In this document: one piece after another, positions 44,839 to 57,457 of the stretch
How positions within the stretch are numbered: position 1 is the first letter of the stretch
Layout of the letters: every line of letters starts with the position of its first letter
Source: Alternaria dauci
Taxonomy: Eukaryota > Ascomycota > Dothideomycetes > Pleosporales > Pleosporaceae
DNA: 64,000 nucleotides
Reading direction: 5' to 3'
Assembly: GCF_042100115.1 (NCBI RefSeq)
Contig: NC_091275.1
Coordinates: 868,001 to 932,000, forward strand
The notes under the pieces: generated by a model
The model's database searches: none
What the model saw: only the letters and a program-made list of their open reading frames with translations
What the model was told of the DNA's origin: nothing
Translations under genes and position numbers: made by a program

Positions 44839-47407
44839 GACTAACAAGAGCGACTACGCGTGCGAAGCCTTGGTGTTGCTGCTAACGATCAACGTGCGAC
44901 ACGTCCAAATGTGGAGTATAAATGTATGACAGAATCAACCCGGCCCGTTACAGGATAGGGAATAGGTGGACAAGAGAAAAATAAGCCCGCAGACCCTGAG
45001 GCTGAGCTAGAGGACGGTAAATACCAAGAGAAGATGAACGGGTAAGAACGGACCGTTTAGAATCGAAGATAATGGAAGATGGAAAGAGCCGGCTTGCACG
45101 AGGCCAGAATGCTTGAGAGGGATCACCAAGCTCCAGTTTATAGCCAACATTGGCACAAGCGGTGCATCTCAATGTATTCCTTCCCGATACCGCCCCGGTC
45201 CCTTGCTTGCCGAGCAGCCATGCCCCTCCGTGAAATGGGCACAGGCCAAGAGACCAAGTCATACATGAAGGTGCCTCAGGAACAGCAGTGCTTGGCTGTT
45301 GTATACAAAATACAAGTGGAAGGGGCGGGGATCTTCCTATACAGGTAGGTGCCAAGTTGACTTCACGATCAAGAACTTGTGACATTTGCTTGGTATGCTG
45401 AGACGTGGAGAAATCCTTCGTGTCGGAAGCGACGTTGAGAGTCATGGTGTTCCGTAAAGCTGACAACGGACGGATGTGACGTGCTCTGTCAACATTGGCG
45501 CCGTCAGCAAGCGCGTTCCCAAGAGACTTTCGATCGTTATCGTGTGCTGATTGTGCTGTACGTATTCACAGGACTCGCAAGACAAGCTAAATCGTTAGCA
45601 GACGGTTGGTAGGACGGGCATCCCTCCCGAGACTTTCCATGACCTCGCAGCGCCAAGTCTGGGGAATCGTTCGATTTTTACGACATAACCAGGCGACGTT
45701 GTGCTCTAGCTTCGCCACAGCGGAGTGACACCCTGGTCCTGAAACTCCACATAGGACTCCGATCCTGTGAAAACCGTCTTGGCAGATCCGGACCGTGCGA
45801 ACGAGGCTACTTTGCGACGCGCGACATGGATGCGCGTCCTGTTGCATTTACCCCTAGCCTATAGGTTCGAACCGAAAGCGGATTTATCGTCGCTGCTATA
45901 GGCCTGAGCCTCGGACAGGACTCTGCCGCTGCTGGCGTGTCCTCAAACCGATAGAGCGTTCGCCCACATGCTCTTCCGCTTCGTAGCATCCATCGGTCCA
46001 CTTGTGAAACTGGGGGATCGGCGCGAGAGTGAAGGGCGAGCGGCTACCTAGTCTTCAAGCGAGGATCAAAGTGTGCGAGTCTCCAATGCGTTTCTGCGGT
46101 ACGGCCGTAGCTCGAGATGGACATGCTAATGCCATTGAAAGCAATATTCGAGGGGCTTGGCAAGTGCAGTACAGCACACGGGGACGCCAAGCTGAGACGG
46201 TGGTGCGTGTGGTGGTGAAAAGGATTGATCGAGGCTTTGCGAACGCAGGGCGCAACGGGGTACGTGGGATACGGGGGATACGGCAGGCAACCGCGGTAAG
46301 CAAGCACCTGTGGCGCAAATCTGTACCAAGCCACAAGCTCCAACATCATGCGCCACCACGCTGCCTCCGATCGCAATACAACCACCCGTCAGACTTTCCC
46401 GACTACCAGCATCGCCGACATGTAGCGTGCATCAACAAGCAGAGATCGCCGCAGTTCACCCTGCTTCACCGTTGGCACGTGTAACGACACTGCGGCCCGA
46501 CTTGCAAGCTCCGCACCCCAAGGTCCTTCCCTGCAGTCAGTTCCAACCACAGAGCCACCTGACACAGTTGACACCCAGCCCTCAACACCATACCTAGCAT
46601 CACGAAGCAAACCTTGGCACTATACTTGCCTCATTGGGGTACAGCATGACCTGGCCACCCGTCTTGTCGTTCTAATCTGGCGGTTCGACTTGTTTCTTCC
46701 ACACTCGCTGCCAAGTGCATCCGCGTGTTTCTCTCCACCTCGAACCTTTGGCATTCGGTCTTATACCTGCGAGGCGATGTTCTCTTAGGCGCCGTCTTGT
46801 TCGGTCTTGTATACATAGGCAGTGCAGTGTAGTGTCTTGTATACTTGGGTGCCCAGAGGTGTTTGCAAAGGCGGAGCGTACTGTGACTTGTTCGCCAATG
46901 TTCCTGAGCTCATTACCTCATGTCCTGGAATAACACTCCGCTCTTGGCGATCGGTCTTACGTGTAACACGACGGCCTGATTGCACCCACATCTGGCTGCC
47001 GAGCTGACGAGGCCTTTGGCTCAAGAGCATTTCCTTTAATGATTGTAATCTATCCATGAAACAGAAAGCTTAACTGCTACAGGTGCTGGCAATATTTCCG
47101 GTTGCGGGAGCAGGGAGGTCAATTCTCTAGGTCCTATGTCGGACTCACCGTCCACGTGGATGGGACCGTGACGAGTGAGTGGTAATCTGGTGACAAACCA
47201 TCGGATCCAGAATCAGCGCTTAGCATACAGCGAACGGATGGGATTCATGCTGTGTGTGGTTGTTGCCCACGGGAAAGCTGCTCGTAGAACTTACTTCATT
47301 CAGCAGAACTCGACATCACGCTACAATGTGGGGCCTGTAAGGTTTGGACTATTATGCAGGCATTATGATTGGTGTTCCCTTTGTCTATGTACATACTGTG
47401 CATGGTA
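44839..47407. other. gene-poor stretch
   Basis: About 2.6 kb without a supportable gene. A 172-codon minus ORF at 44948-45466 and a 151-codon plus ORF at 46029-46484 are not protein-like. A GGTTCGAACC block near 45863 resembles a tRNA B box but has no matching cloverleaf. Confidence 0.5.
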
Positions 47408-50400
47408 TCATCTGGCACGTCTAAATCGCTCATAACTCGTGTCCTCATCCTGATGTTGAATGGTAGGGCCGAAGTATACTTCGCCACCATCCCTTTCGTC
47501 CGCACTGACAAGCGGCTGGCGGCTGCTCGTTCCGTGCAGTAATCCGTTAGCATCGAACGGCGTGGCTGGGGTGTCAATGTCGATGCCAATGTCGATGCTA
47601 ACGTCAATGCCAACGTCGTTAAACCCTTCCTCGGGGCGCGGCGCCTTCTGGTAACCCTTAGCGTATAATGTCCCCTGTTCTAGTTCTTCCTTATTGCCTA
47701 GTCGTGTTCGACTCGATGCCCTAGTTGACGCCATTGATCCAGAAGGTGAACCCCGACGTGCATACGGATCCATTTCGGTGAGCGTAGTAAAAGTAGAGGG
47801 TGTGCCAGGTCTTGACAAATCACCAGGTCGGCCGTACAGCTCCCCATCGCCACCAAATTGCTCTCGGAACTCTGCACGCCTCTTGAAGTTCTCAAAGTCG
47901 AGCTCGGACTCGGTGACGACTTCCATACGAGGGATTTCTGTTCCACCATTCATATGCTTCCCCGGCTGATGAGTATCCATTTCGGTCATGAAATAATCAC
48001 CGAAGCGGTCGTAGCCTGGTGCCGATGGCATGGCGCGATCGGTCGAACGGCGGTGAGGTGCATCGAAGATGTCTCGATCAGCATTCGATCGGTGCCCGTA
48101 TACCTCTTTCAGCAGGTGTTGAGACTTTGCGTGTACCATTGGCGTCAATAGTTTCTTGTATAGCGCAGGGTGACCATAGCGAGACGAGACCTTGGTGCTT
48201 TTCTTCGATTTTGGGTCATCCACGGAATGGGAGCCCTCCGCATCGGAATGGGGTAGCGTGGAGTAGTACAGCAGTTTGTCGTCGAAAGCTCGCCTGCAGT
48301 ACCACTTGAAGCCGAACAGCAGGAAGGGTAGCGGAACCATCGCGTACAACATGTTGCCAGTTCCTATTTGTATATTATCAAAATCGATCGATCCAACGCC
48401 GTTGGCGCCAACGACCAGCGCAATGACCGCATCTGCAAAGGCGACCGCGAAGAGCATGCGATTCACCAGGAGCTTCCAGAATCTACCGCCCGATTCCGTC
48501 TTCGTGATGAAGACATACTGAAGAAGGTATTTCTTGAAGACGCTGTCCAAAGCGACGTAGAAGGCCGTCACTGGGAAGATGATCGGTTGTAGTGTTCCCA
48601 TGCAAAGACCCACGGTCGACACGAAGAGGTAGTTGTTGTAGTAATCGGCATACGGGAATGGCTGTGGCGCGCTGAGCTCGATCAGCTCTCGTGGAGTTGG
48701 CGAGAAGAATGTGCGTCGGAACCAGGACCACAACAGAATCCAGGCTTGCGAGAGATCGATAGCAGCACCGAGGTTTCGCTGCATCTGCCAGGTAAGCCAG
48801 AAGGTCGATACATTACACAACCCAGTCATGACCTTGGTGAACAGATGGCCATCCTGAATCGCTTCCCATACGCCTTGATCCTGCGCTGCGATGACAGCGG
48901 CAACGAACCGCCACGCCGAACCGAATACAGAGAAGACGAGGAGGTTGTTGAAAACGAAGAAGGAATATAGACGTGCAGTGACATGGCGTTCCCTGGAAGT
49001 TTTTGAGACGTCCCCAGAGTGCGTGAATAGTCGGCGAAACTGAAATGAGGGGAATTATGTCAGCTTATATCTCAGAGATTGGTTGCGAGAAATATACTGA
49101 CCACTATAGGAACTCCCATGTACATTAGAGTTTGAACCAAGGGGGCCAAGATGCCCTGCGCAATCGCCCAACCTGTTGGGTGGGCTTGAAGATTCGTCAT
49201 AAAGGCTGGCCACACAAGCCCCAAGTGGGAGAAGTCTGACAGGAAGACAGAGGTCAAGATGTTAGGAACAACAAAGGCAATGGTGAACAACACTACCCAT
49301 AATCCATCCCAGAAAGCACGTATTCTGCGAGTCCTTCGTGTCATCGCAAGGTTCTGCCAGAGGAGGTCGTGGGGCTTGGGGGCAAGGTAGACGTCACAAC
49401 CAGCGGGGCCCTTCTTCCTCGCCGCATACGCCACGGCGTGAGCATCCTCGATGTGCGCGTAGGACGCAAATCCGTAAGGCATGGGGTTTCGCATGTCGAC
49501 GCCCTCTCGTACTTCCTTGATCGTTGTCTCCAACCTAGCGATTCGGTCCGTTAGGTAATCGATCGCATCGAGTGTTCCTTTGCCATGCGCCGCTTGATCG
49601 TCTTTCGTGGCTTTGCACGTAGGTCGCTTGGCGGGCAGCTTGTTTGGGTTGCTCAGGTACTCCGCCAAGTGCTTTTCGAGTTGGCGGACAGCGTCGTCAT
49701 GCGCCTCGATAAGCTTTGGCAAATCCTTAACATTGCGACCGATCACTGTCCGGGGGATGCTATCGATGGACTTAGCTTGTTCGACAAGCTCTACAAGCCC
49801 AGCATCCGTCCTTGATGGCTCGGGAACGTGTGTAAGCTTTTCAATGTTAGCTAAGTTTCTTGACTACAGTGACAAGACTTACCAGCAACGTCCGCGAGTG
49901 TAGGCTAGACTTGTATTCCTCAGTGTTGAAGTACGCACGCCTAAGTTTGAGAACAGCTCTGTAGTTCAACCAGATGAAGAAGCACACAACACCCTGGATC
50001 AGATACGCCACCACGACGTATGCCCAGAATTTCTCTCCAAATATGTATTGCGGCGTAAACTTCATCAGCGTCGGTATGTCTTTCCACTGCTTGTAAAGCG
50101 GCGAGCCTCCTACAACATTGACCGGTATCAGAATGAGTAGACCCAACACTGTCAACACCATGAAGATGTCCCTAATCATCCGAAGAAACCGTAGGAAGAC
50201 CACCGCGTCCAGGCCGATAGTGTCCACCAATTCCTGTCCCTTCACATTTTTGACCGCATCCAACCAGCTGAATGGCTTCTTGTCCAGGGGTTTCGGCCGG
50301 CGTTTCTCATCGGCATATTTCGCTCGGGGCGCGTAGACTCTCGAATTGCGTGGTCGGAGGAAGCAGAATGTAACGACCAGTAGACCGGAAATAACGAAGG

Positions 50401-50580
50401 AATATACAATGGCGGCGTAAATCGAGTTTTCTTGAATCTGGAAATATGGGTGAGTATGATGTTCGCAAGGGTCCGACACAACATGTGTTTGTTACTTACT
50501 TCACCCTGGAACGGATCTGCAATCAGATCGAGAAACTTGTCAGTACTACTTTCGCCATTTTGTCGCCTCCACACATCCAT
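47408..50580 (-). CDS. CSC1/OSCA-type calcium-permeable stress-gated channel (DUF221)
   Basis: Four exons (50580-50500, 50437-49883, 49836-49102, 49039-47408) join in frame to 1000 aa. TM0 lies near the start (NSIYAAIVYSFVISGLLVVT). The N-terminal TM bundle includes FWAYVVVAYLIQGVVCFFIW. A cytosolic RRM-like loop follows (RTVIGRNVKDLPKLIEAHDD, later GFASYAHIEDAHAVAYAARK). The DUF221 7-TM core has FWDGLWVVLFTIAFVVPNIL, LYSFFVFNNLLVFSVFGSAW and GTLQPIIFPVTAFYVALDSV. A long Ser-rich cytosolic tail ends the protein. Yeast CSC1 opens under hyperosmotic stress; related Phm7/Rsn1 are plasma-membrane proteins. Intron 3 has a slightly unusual GTCAGT donor. Confidence 0.93.
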
Positions 50581-51847
50581 ACTGGAACTCCTCCTCTTTC
50601 AAGCGAATGTGCTCAGTAGTCGATGTTCGAAATCGTCCCGGAAATTGCAGCGAATAGTAAAAACGGCGTTGTGTGGTTGGATGACAGGGTTAAATGGAAA
50701 TAACCACGAAAACAAAAGTGATTGTGAGAGACGCATAGATTTACGCCGATTAACGAGGTACGCGTAACGATGCCCCGGACTTCTTTGTTGGGACGATGTC
50801 ACAGTACTAGAATGCTCTATCCGCACATCGCCGCCCAGCGACGTCATTTAGTGTGGGTCAAACGCTCGTTCAAAGAACCTTTCGCGTCGAAGCTCTGAAC
50901 AAATCGGCATCGTCGTGTGAAGCGGAATACGATCTGGACCATCATTCCGCGCCTATAAATAGTCCATCGTGGGGTCAGGTCGCACGCGTCCAGACCTTGG
51001 GACCGAAAATCTTGGTGCACCGTCTCGTGGACTGTCTGAGGGTCTTGGCAGGGTCTCTGAGGTACTCCAGAGTAGCAGTAATTCCATGTGGCTGCATCGC
51101 CAATCATCAGATGCATGAATAAAAACCGTTCGGCGATCAGCTCGTGAAGACCGCGGGGGCTGCGTCTTAAAAGGGGACAGCATAGCTTAACAGAATGAGG
51201 CTTGTTGTGACGTCATGGTCATCGGTCAACCTGCGAGAGGCCAAAGTACGAAGTAGCACGTGTATGAATCTGAATTTGAATTTGAGAAGAACGTCCACTA
51301 AAGTATTTTTGCAGCGCAAGCTGCACCCCACGAATAAAAACAACGAATGGGGACAAACCCTCCGCCTACTGTAGCACGTGTATCTAGAACACACCCCGTG
51401 TGTCCAACCAGATTTAAAGTAGCACCGACATTTGGAGAAACTTGGCTCCCTCGCACCACAGACAGTCAGTTACGACAAATACATTGACCAAAATAGATAC
51501 AGCGCGTGCTCATTAATGAATCATGTCTCGAATCACAAACATCTTTACCGTCACTTTTCCAAATCAGCATTTTCACGGCACATGAGCCGAATAACACGTA
51601 AATCTTCAAATGTGACCCATAAAGCTCGCTACATGGTCATTCCAAATCCACTCTTTAATTCCATTCCATCCACGCCCATACTAACTACCTCCAACATGCT
51701 GTATCTTCAAACGGGCCATTGCGAACTTTACTAGTGCGCAGGCCAACCTGTAAAGAAAAGAATCTATGGATATCACGAAACGAGAAAAGGAGGAGAGGGT
51801 GTTATGCAAAGAGTGGGAAAAGACTACAGACAGATGATTACTCAGTC
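50581..51847. other. gene-poor stretch
   Basis: Promoter of the channel gene and 3' flank of the J-protein gene. ORFs under 115 codons, nothing recognisable. Confidence 0.5.
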
Positions 51848-53692
51848 TCATGCCTTTTCCTTCTTCTTTTCCTTTTCCTTCTTGTCGTGATGGTGGTGAT
51901 GCTTTTCTGCCTTTGCGTCCTTTTTAGCTGCGGCTTCAGCCATGAGCTGTTCGAATGCCATGAAGTCGCCTTCTTCTTCGGGATCGCGCTCAGCCTATAT
52001 CTGGTTAGCATCCATGTTATCCATGTGTGAGACAATGAGCATACCTTCTGGAACATCTCGCCGATGATCATCAGCGCGTGTGCGCGTTCCACTCGCTTCT
52101 CCAGCTTGACCTTCTTGTCGTTGAGAACGGAGTCGCATACATCCCTAAGTACGCTCTGAATTTCGAATTTGCTGCCTCTCCAGGCCGCGGCGAGAATCTT
52201 GCCAGTAACACGCTTCTCGTATTCGGCCTTCTTCTCGTCTGTCCAGGCCTCTCCGCCCTGTTCCTCTAGCTTGGCCATCTCCTCCATGGTAAGCTGCGCG
52301 TCTATCGCAGCAGACATGGTGGACCAGGTGTCCTTGACGAGCGTGCCCTTGTCCTTGATACGGGAGAAGAAGCCTGAGATACCGAGGAACTTCTGCGACT
52401 TGAGGAATGAAGAGGCTTTCATGATGTATGTGGCACCGATGGCGTGGAGGATCTCGAGGCCGAAGGACTCCATCTTGAGGTTTTCAATCTCCAGATGAAT
52501 CTTCTCCTTGAAGGCTGCGGTAACGTCGTTCGCCTTGTCGGTTTCGGTCCACACTGAGATACGGTCGATGAGCTTCTTGGCAAGATTGGCAACACGTTCG
52601 TCACGGATCTTCTTGCGTTCCATCTCGTATGCCGCAAGCTCTTCCCGCTGCTCCTTGGTGAGTCCGGCCTTCTTCTTCTGCTTCTCCCGTAGCTCTTTCT
52701 CCGCATCCGTCATACCCTCTGCCTCCATGCGTGCCTGTTCCTCCGATTTGTCCATGATGGCTGCGCGAATTGGGATACCCCGTGATTGGGGCGTGCTCGT
52801 TCGGGATGGGGGCGATGCTGCTCTCGGTGCGGTAGACGATTCGGCAGTGTTCTCAGCATAGGCTGGAGGCGCCTCGGCGTACACTGGTGGTGGTGCATCT
52901 GCTGAGTGTGCTCCCACGCGCTCCGCTGCTGCTTCGGCTTCCTTGGCCTGAGCAGCAGCACTTGGGGCTGTGGTCCCTGTGGTGCCGGCAGCCGGAGTCG
53001 CACCGGCTGTGGCAGTCGCATGAGTCTTTTCGGCCTCCACCTTTTCGGCCTCTGCTTGAGCGGCTGCTTCTTCCTCCATCTCACGCTGGGAGATCTCCAT
53101 GGTCTTGGTCAAGTCCTTCATCAACGAGATCTCGCCGATCCTATGCGTGTCAGCTTCTCTGTTCCAAGTACAGACATTGCTGCAGTGAGCCGTGGAGTCG
53201 TCCTACCAGTCCACGAAGGCCTCTCCACCAAAGATCATGGTGAAGAACTCGGATGGGTCCTCTGTGCCTCTGTCAGCGTTCTGCAACCACGATTACACCG
53301 CGTATATATCCATACCGAATCCGCTGCTAGGCATCGCACCCTCTTTGCCATATTTGTCGTATGCTGCGCGCAGCTGTTCGTCGCTGAGTATTTGGTACGC
53401 TTCGCCAATCTGTTTCCGCGTCAGCCCCGCAGTCCTTGTGAAGAATCGAGCAGGATCGCCATGTGCTCTACTCGTGGGCAATAAACATACTTGTTGGAAC
53501 TTTGCGTGTGCTGTTTCATCGCCAGGGTTCTTGTCTACGTCCAAATTAGGCCTTGATTATTTCGTGTAGGTTGTTGCGCAATGTACCGGGATGCAGTTTG
53601 ATGGCGAGCTTGCGATACGCCTTCTTGATTTCGAGCTCTGTCGCCGTGGGCGGTACGCCAAGGGCGTCGTAGTATGCGGTTTCTACGACCAT
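51848..53692 (-). CDS. J-domain protein, CAJ1/DJP1 type (DnaJ-X)
   Basis: Six exons (53692-53587, 53534-53491, 53409-53299, 53259-53207, 53140-52045, 51994-51848) give 518 aa. The J domain ([20 protein letters not shown] and on) has its HPD motif formed across intron 1 (LHP, then [13 protein letters not shown]). It continues [21 protein letters not shown] and then [16 protein letters not shown] charged Ala/Pro-rich linker leads to the DnaJ-X domain ([40 protein letters not shown]). The end is a His/Lys-rich tail. Yeast Caj1 and Djp1 are cytosolic Hsp70 cochaperones, Djp1 aiding peroxisomal and mitochondrial import. The first 260 bp contain four introns. Confidence 0.93.
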
Positions 53693-54262
53693 AGTTGCAA
53701 ATGTGTAGGACTTGGGGTGTGTGGTGGAAACGATCAAGAGCGGATGCGTTGGGCGCGCGTCGGCAGCAGGCTACACGTGCCTGTGAAAATGCTGCACCGC
53801 CACAGCCGACGTCACCACACTAAAAACATCTAAACACCCTTGACAGTTGATCACACACGTGGGGTGAACCATACTGGGCAAGTGAATATTACAAGTGGCT
53901 TACAAGATGCGAAGGAAGATTTATTGAGTTGTCAAGTCCATATACTCTCCTTCATAGATATGCTAGATAAGAGAGCTGGTCTACATAAGCTCAGAACCCC
54001 ACCCGTTCGAGGTATACCCGCCATGGCCATATGATTCATTTGAAGAACCCAATACCACCCTTCGCCGCCCCATGCAGACGCCATGCTAGAATTTCAGTCC
54101 GTGTATCGTGAACCGTTAAAGTGGGATACTTTTAGACCAAGCCGGAGATAAATCGAGAAAACGCAGTCGAGGGTGGAGTGCGCCGTGTGTCCGAGGACGA
54201 TGGGGGATGTTGCAAAAAGCAAACATGGTGTTGCAGACTCGGAAGTGTGCCGGGGCTTTTTT
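53693..54262. other. intergenic, no gene seen
   Basis: Promoter of the J-protein gene and 3' flank of eIF4E. No gene-like ORF. Confidence 0.5.
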
Positions 54263-55136
54263 TTAGACGCTGAACTTGGCCTTCGCACGGGTGCTACCGG
54301 CGTTGGCAGCATCAGTGTGACCAGAGAACTCGACAACCTCGTTCTCCTTGAGCTGAAGCGCCTGTTTGAAGCGCCTGCCAATCTTCATCAAAACCTCCTT
54401 GCCCTTCTCCTGGGACCTGCCCTTTCCAGCGTCGCCAGGGATGGCGCGGCCGACTGTACGGGTCCACAGACCGATACGGTAGAAGCCTCGCCTAACGTTG
54501 ACGACGACACCCATGACTTCATTGTCGTCCTCGTCCTCGAGGTTCTCTCCGATGGCAGCGAGCATAACGTGGAGCCAGAGCGCATCGATGTTGATGACCT
54601 TCTTGTCCTTGAACTGGAAGGCCCACTTGCCTCCGTGCTTGTTCTGCGCGTCTTCCCATTCGGGTCGTACGCCCTTCTTGAAGAGATGGTAGTCGGACTT
54701 GAGTGCGAGGTCGGATGTAGGAGTAATGTTGTTCTGTGTGCCATGTCAGCTTTGCCTGTTGCTGCGACCGGAGTACGACTTACGTAGATGCCCCAAAACT
54801 CCTCAACCGAGTCAAATGAGATGACCTCCTTGAGCAGCTCGGCCCAGTTGTCGCCCTGCGGTTTGTTAGCATGGAGCAAGCAGCGGCCAAGACGAGGCAA
54901 TATCGTACCTTGCCGCTCGGGGGCTTGGTGAACCACAGCGTCCATGTGTTCATGAGTGGGTGCTTGACGTTGAAGTTCTCGGGGTCGTGGAAGACGGTGC
55001 GGATCTCGCCCTCGCCTGCGGAGTTGTTGGTGGAAGACTGTTCCTCGCCCTCGCCGGAGTTCTCAGTTGGCGAGATGGGGATTGTGTCGAGCGGAACCTG
55101 CTGGTTGGGCTGCGGTGCTGATGCAACTTCGGCCAT
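54263..55136 (-). CDS. mRNA cap-binding protein eIF4E
   Basis: Three exons (55136-54909, 54855-54784, 54733-54263) give 256 aa. The conserved tryptophans of the cap pocket and scaffold are present: NTWTLWFTKPPSGK, NWAELLKEVISFDSVEEFWG, GVRPEWEDAQNKHGGKWAF and ALWLHVMLAAIGE. The C-terminal KFNSRF-equivalent part is RTVGRAIPGDAGKGRSQEKG. An acidic 60-residue N-terminal extension is typical of fungal eIF4E (yeast CDC33). It binds the m7G cap and eIF4G to start translation. The start is the first ATG of the open frame, preceded by a C-rich leader. Confidence 0.94.
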
Positions 55137-55827
55137 GGCTGATGTGCTTGTGGGGTGTTGTGGATTGGGCAAGGGGTGGAACGTGGTAAAAAGAGGGACT
55201 GCAAGCGATGGTTGCAGTCGAGTGGTAATTTGGCGGTTGGTGGTGGGCGGGATAAGGTGAGGGCGGGGCTTGTCGCAATCGCACCAGGCGATTTTACGGG
55301 AGGAGTCGCGGGGTTGCGCTGCCTTTGTTGCTTCGGGCAAGGGAAAGGTCGAGTAAGAGGTGACTGTTTGCGGCGGGCGTGTCTGTCGGGGAAAGAATAT
55401 GCGTGCAGTCGCAAGGCAATTCGTGGGACCCTTAGGCTTGCTTGGCACGTACCTCGCGCTAGATCCCGTTTCACACTGTAACACGGAGAGCATAAAGAAG
55501 CAACCGGTTGATGTCATGGTCAAACGGACTTTACAGCTAGCTACTTTTTGTGTGTGTCCACGTTACTGCTTCAGAGTAAGCCCATAACAAACTTCCCCCA
55601 TAGCAGCCTCGTCGCCGAGCAAAACGCGTTTCAATATAAGCACATCTACGGCCCAACTTCCGCTATGAGAGAGCAGAGTCGGAATTTGACATCCGTGCTA
55701 CAAACATCACGCTCGCATCGCAATCGTGCCTCAACATGGCGCGAAAAGTATACATTAGTAATTGTTATATGCCCAGTTTCCCAAATGGCTCAAGATTGCC
55801 TGCATAATACATATAGACATGAGACGC
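55137..55827. other. intergenic, no gene seen
   Basis: Promoter of eIF4E and 3' flank of ERG9. The ORFs seen here are shadows of low-complexity leader sequence. Confidence 0.5.
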
Positions 55828-57457
55828 TCATAGCTCGCTCTTGTTCAGAGTCTCGTGGACTTCGGTGACCACCTCGGGTGTCTTGTCGAGTCCCATTACG
55901 CCCATCAACTTGCCAAATTCCAACTTGAATTGACTGTAGGCAATGTCGAAGCGAGCACCCGCGAGCCAGGCGACGAAGAGCTGAACGTTGTTAGCGGTTG
56001 CTGTGGGGAGCGTAGTTGCGATACATACCATAATAAACGTAATGACGAGAACTGTACCGACCACAGCAGCGACAATGTAAACCAAGTCCCAGTTGGCCTC
56101 GGAGTCTTCTTTCCGTTTCCGCTCCGCCTCCTCGATGGTGGCAGGTGCCTTCTTGTCTACCGGCGGTTGTTGCGACGGGAATATTGACTCGATGAATTGC
56201 TCAATCTAAGACGGTTAGCAATAATAGTTTGAACAGGACCTATTGTGACTCACTCTTCCGAGGGTGATGCTGATCTTGAGGAAGTTGGGATCGTGGGGGT
56301 CGTTCTTCTTCGCAATCTTGCGAGCGTATCGCCGGAAGACTTCGCAGACAAGCTGCAGATTTTGTGTCGACTCAACCATCAGCTGGCACGCCTCACCCTT
56401 GGTGATCTTGACGTTCTTCTGGAAAAGAGCATAGTTCTGGAAGCAAGTCTCGAGCGTCGCAATGGCCATGGTTTGCGGGATAGCGCAGAAGTTGAACACG
56501 CTCTGCTCGCGGAGGCCGGCGAGGTAGTACAAGCAGTCGTCTGCCCGGGTCAGCGCAGTGAGGATCATCTCTGAACTGCAGTTCAAGGCCTTCTGCTTGT
56601 TTTCGGGCTTGAAGAGATCTTCAAACTCGTTGACGTGTTTTGACCAGATCTCTCTAGGCCAGAATCGCCGTCCATCGTCGATATCCTCCTTGATGTCACG
56701 GGTAATGTTGACTTGCTGGAGGAACTGGCCCATGGACTCCATCAGCTCCGACCTCTTCAGCAGCGCAGCGTTTGCCAAGCCAGCCTCAACAAACAGACGT
56801 GTGCAACCCTCGCCTACCAGACCAGCAACGTAATGGCAGTACAGCTCGTAGTCCTTGATGGTGTTGACGCCAGCGTTGAACTCAGCATTGTTCGCGTAGT
56901 CTGCCATGCCGTTGCCCATGCGCTTGGTAATGTCCTTGATGATGTCCTGGTAGACGGGCTTGATCTTCTTGAACTCCTCAATGACTACGTTGAACTCGAC
57001 CAACAGTTGCCTGTCCTTCTCGTTCGGGCCGTTCTCTGTGAAGTTCCATCCATCCTTGTCCAAGATGTCCTGAAAGTTGCGCAGTATAGGCTCCTTCTTC
57101 TCCATAGGTATCGTCATGTCATCCTCAATGGTATCCAACCCGCGCAGGACTAGGTAGAAGAGTGTGACGGGCACGAGAAGCTCGGGGTGGAGCTCAAGAA
57201 TGACGGCAGCGAAACTGCGGCTGGTCTTGTTGAGGAAGTGGAAGCATCGTTTCAGGGACTCGCATTCTTTCGATTCGTCGCGCTCGTGTACTGCGTTATG
57301 CCACACTTTCCTAGCCAAGCATTAGCCGTGTTCCGGTCTGCGCAAACTTTGGGTGCACACACAGAGTTTGCGATGGCGCCGTCACTTACCATTGGATGAT
57401 AGAGCGCAGTTCGTTGGGGTGAACCACGTAGTAGAGCATGCTCAGAGGGCTAGGCAT
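55828..57457 (-). CDS. ERG9: squalene synthase (farnesyl-diphosphate farnesyltransferase)
   Basis: Four exons (57457-57390, 57310-56254, 56205-56029, 55980-55828) give 484 aa. Condenses two farnesyl diphosphates to squalene with NADPH at the ER, the first step committed to sterols. Both Asp-rich metal-binding motifs are present: [13 protein letters not shown] and [19 protein letters not shown]. The [16 protein letters not shown] segment and the C-terminal ER anchor ([20 protein letters not shown]) are also seen. Exon 1 codes the conserved Met-start segment ending SIIQW. The last intron (48 bp) lies in the anchor, is a multiple of three and has no stop; its GTATGT donor, GCTAAC branch and CAG acceptor support true splicing. 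Confidence 0.96.

Noticed and set aside
44948..45466. 172-codon minus ORF upstream of the carbonic anhydrase relic
   Set aside because: Examined as a possible missing N-terminal part; it has none of the zinc-ligand or core motifs of carbonic anhydrase.
45855..45885. GGTTCGAACC resembling a tRNA B box
   Set aside because: No A box at the right distance and no acceptor or anticodon stems could be paired.
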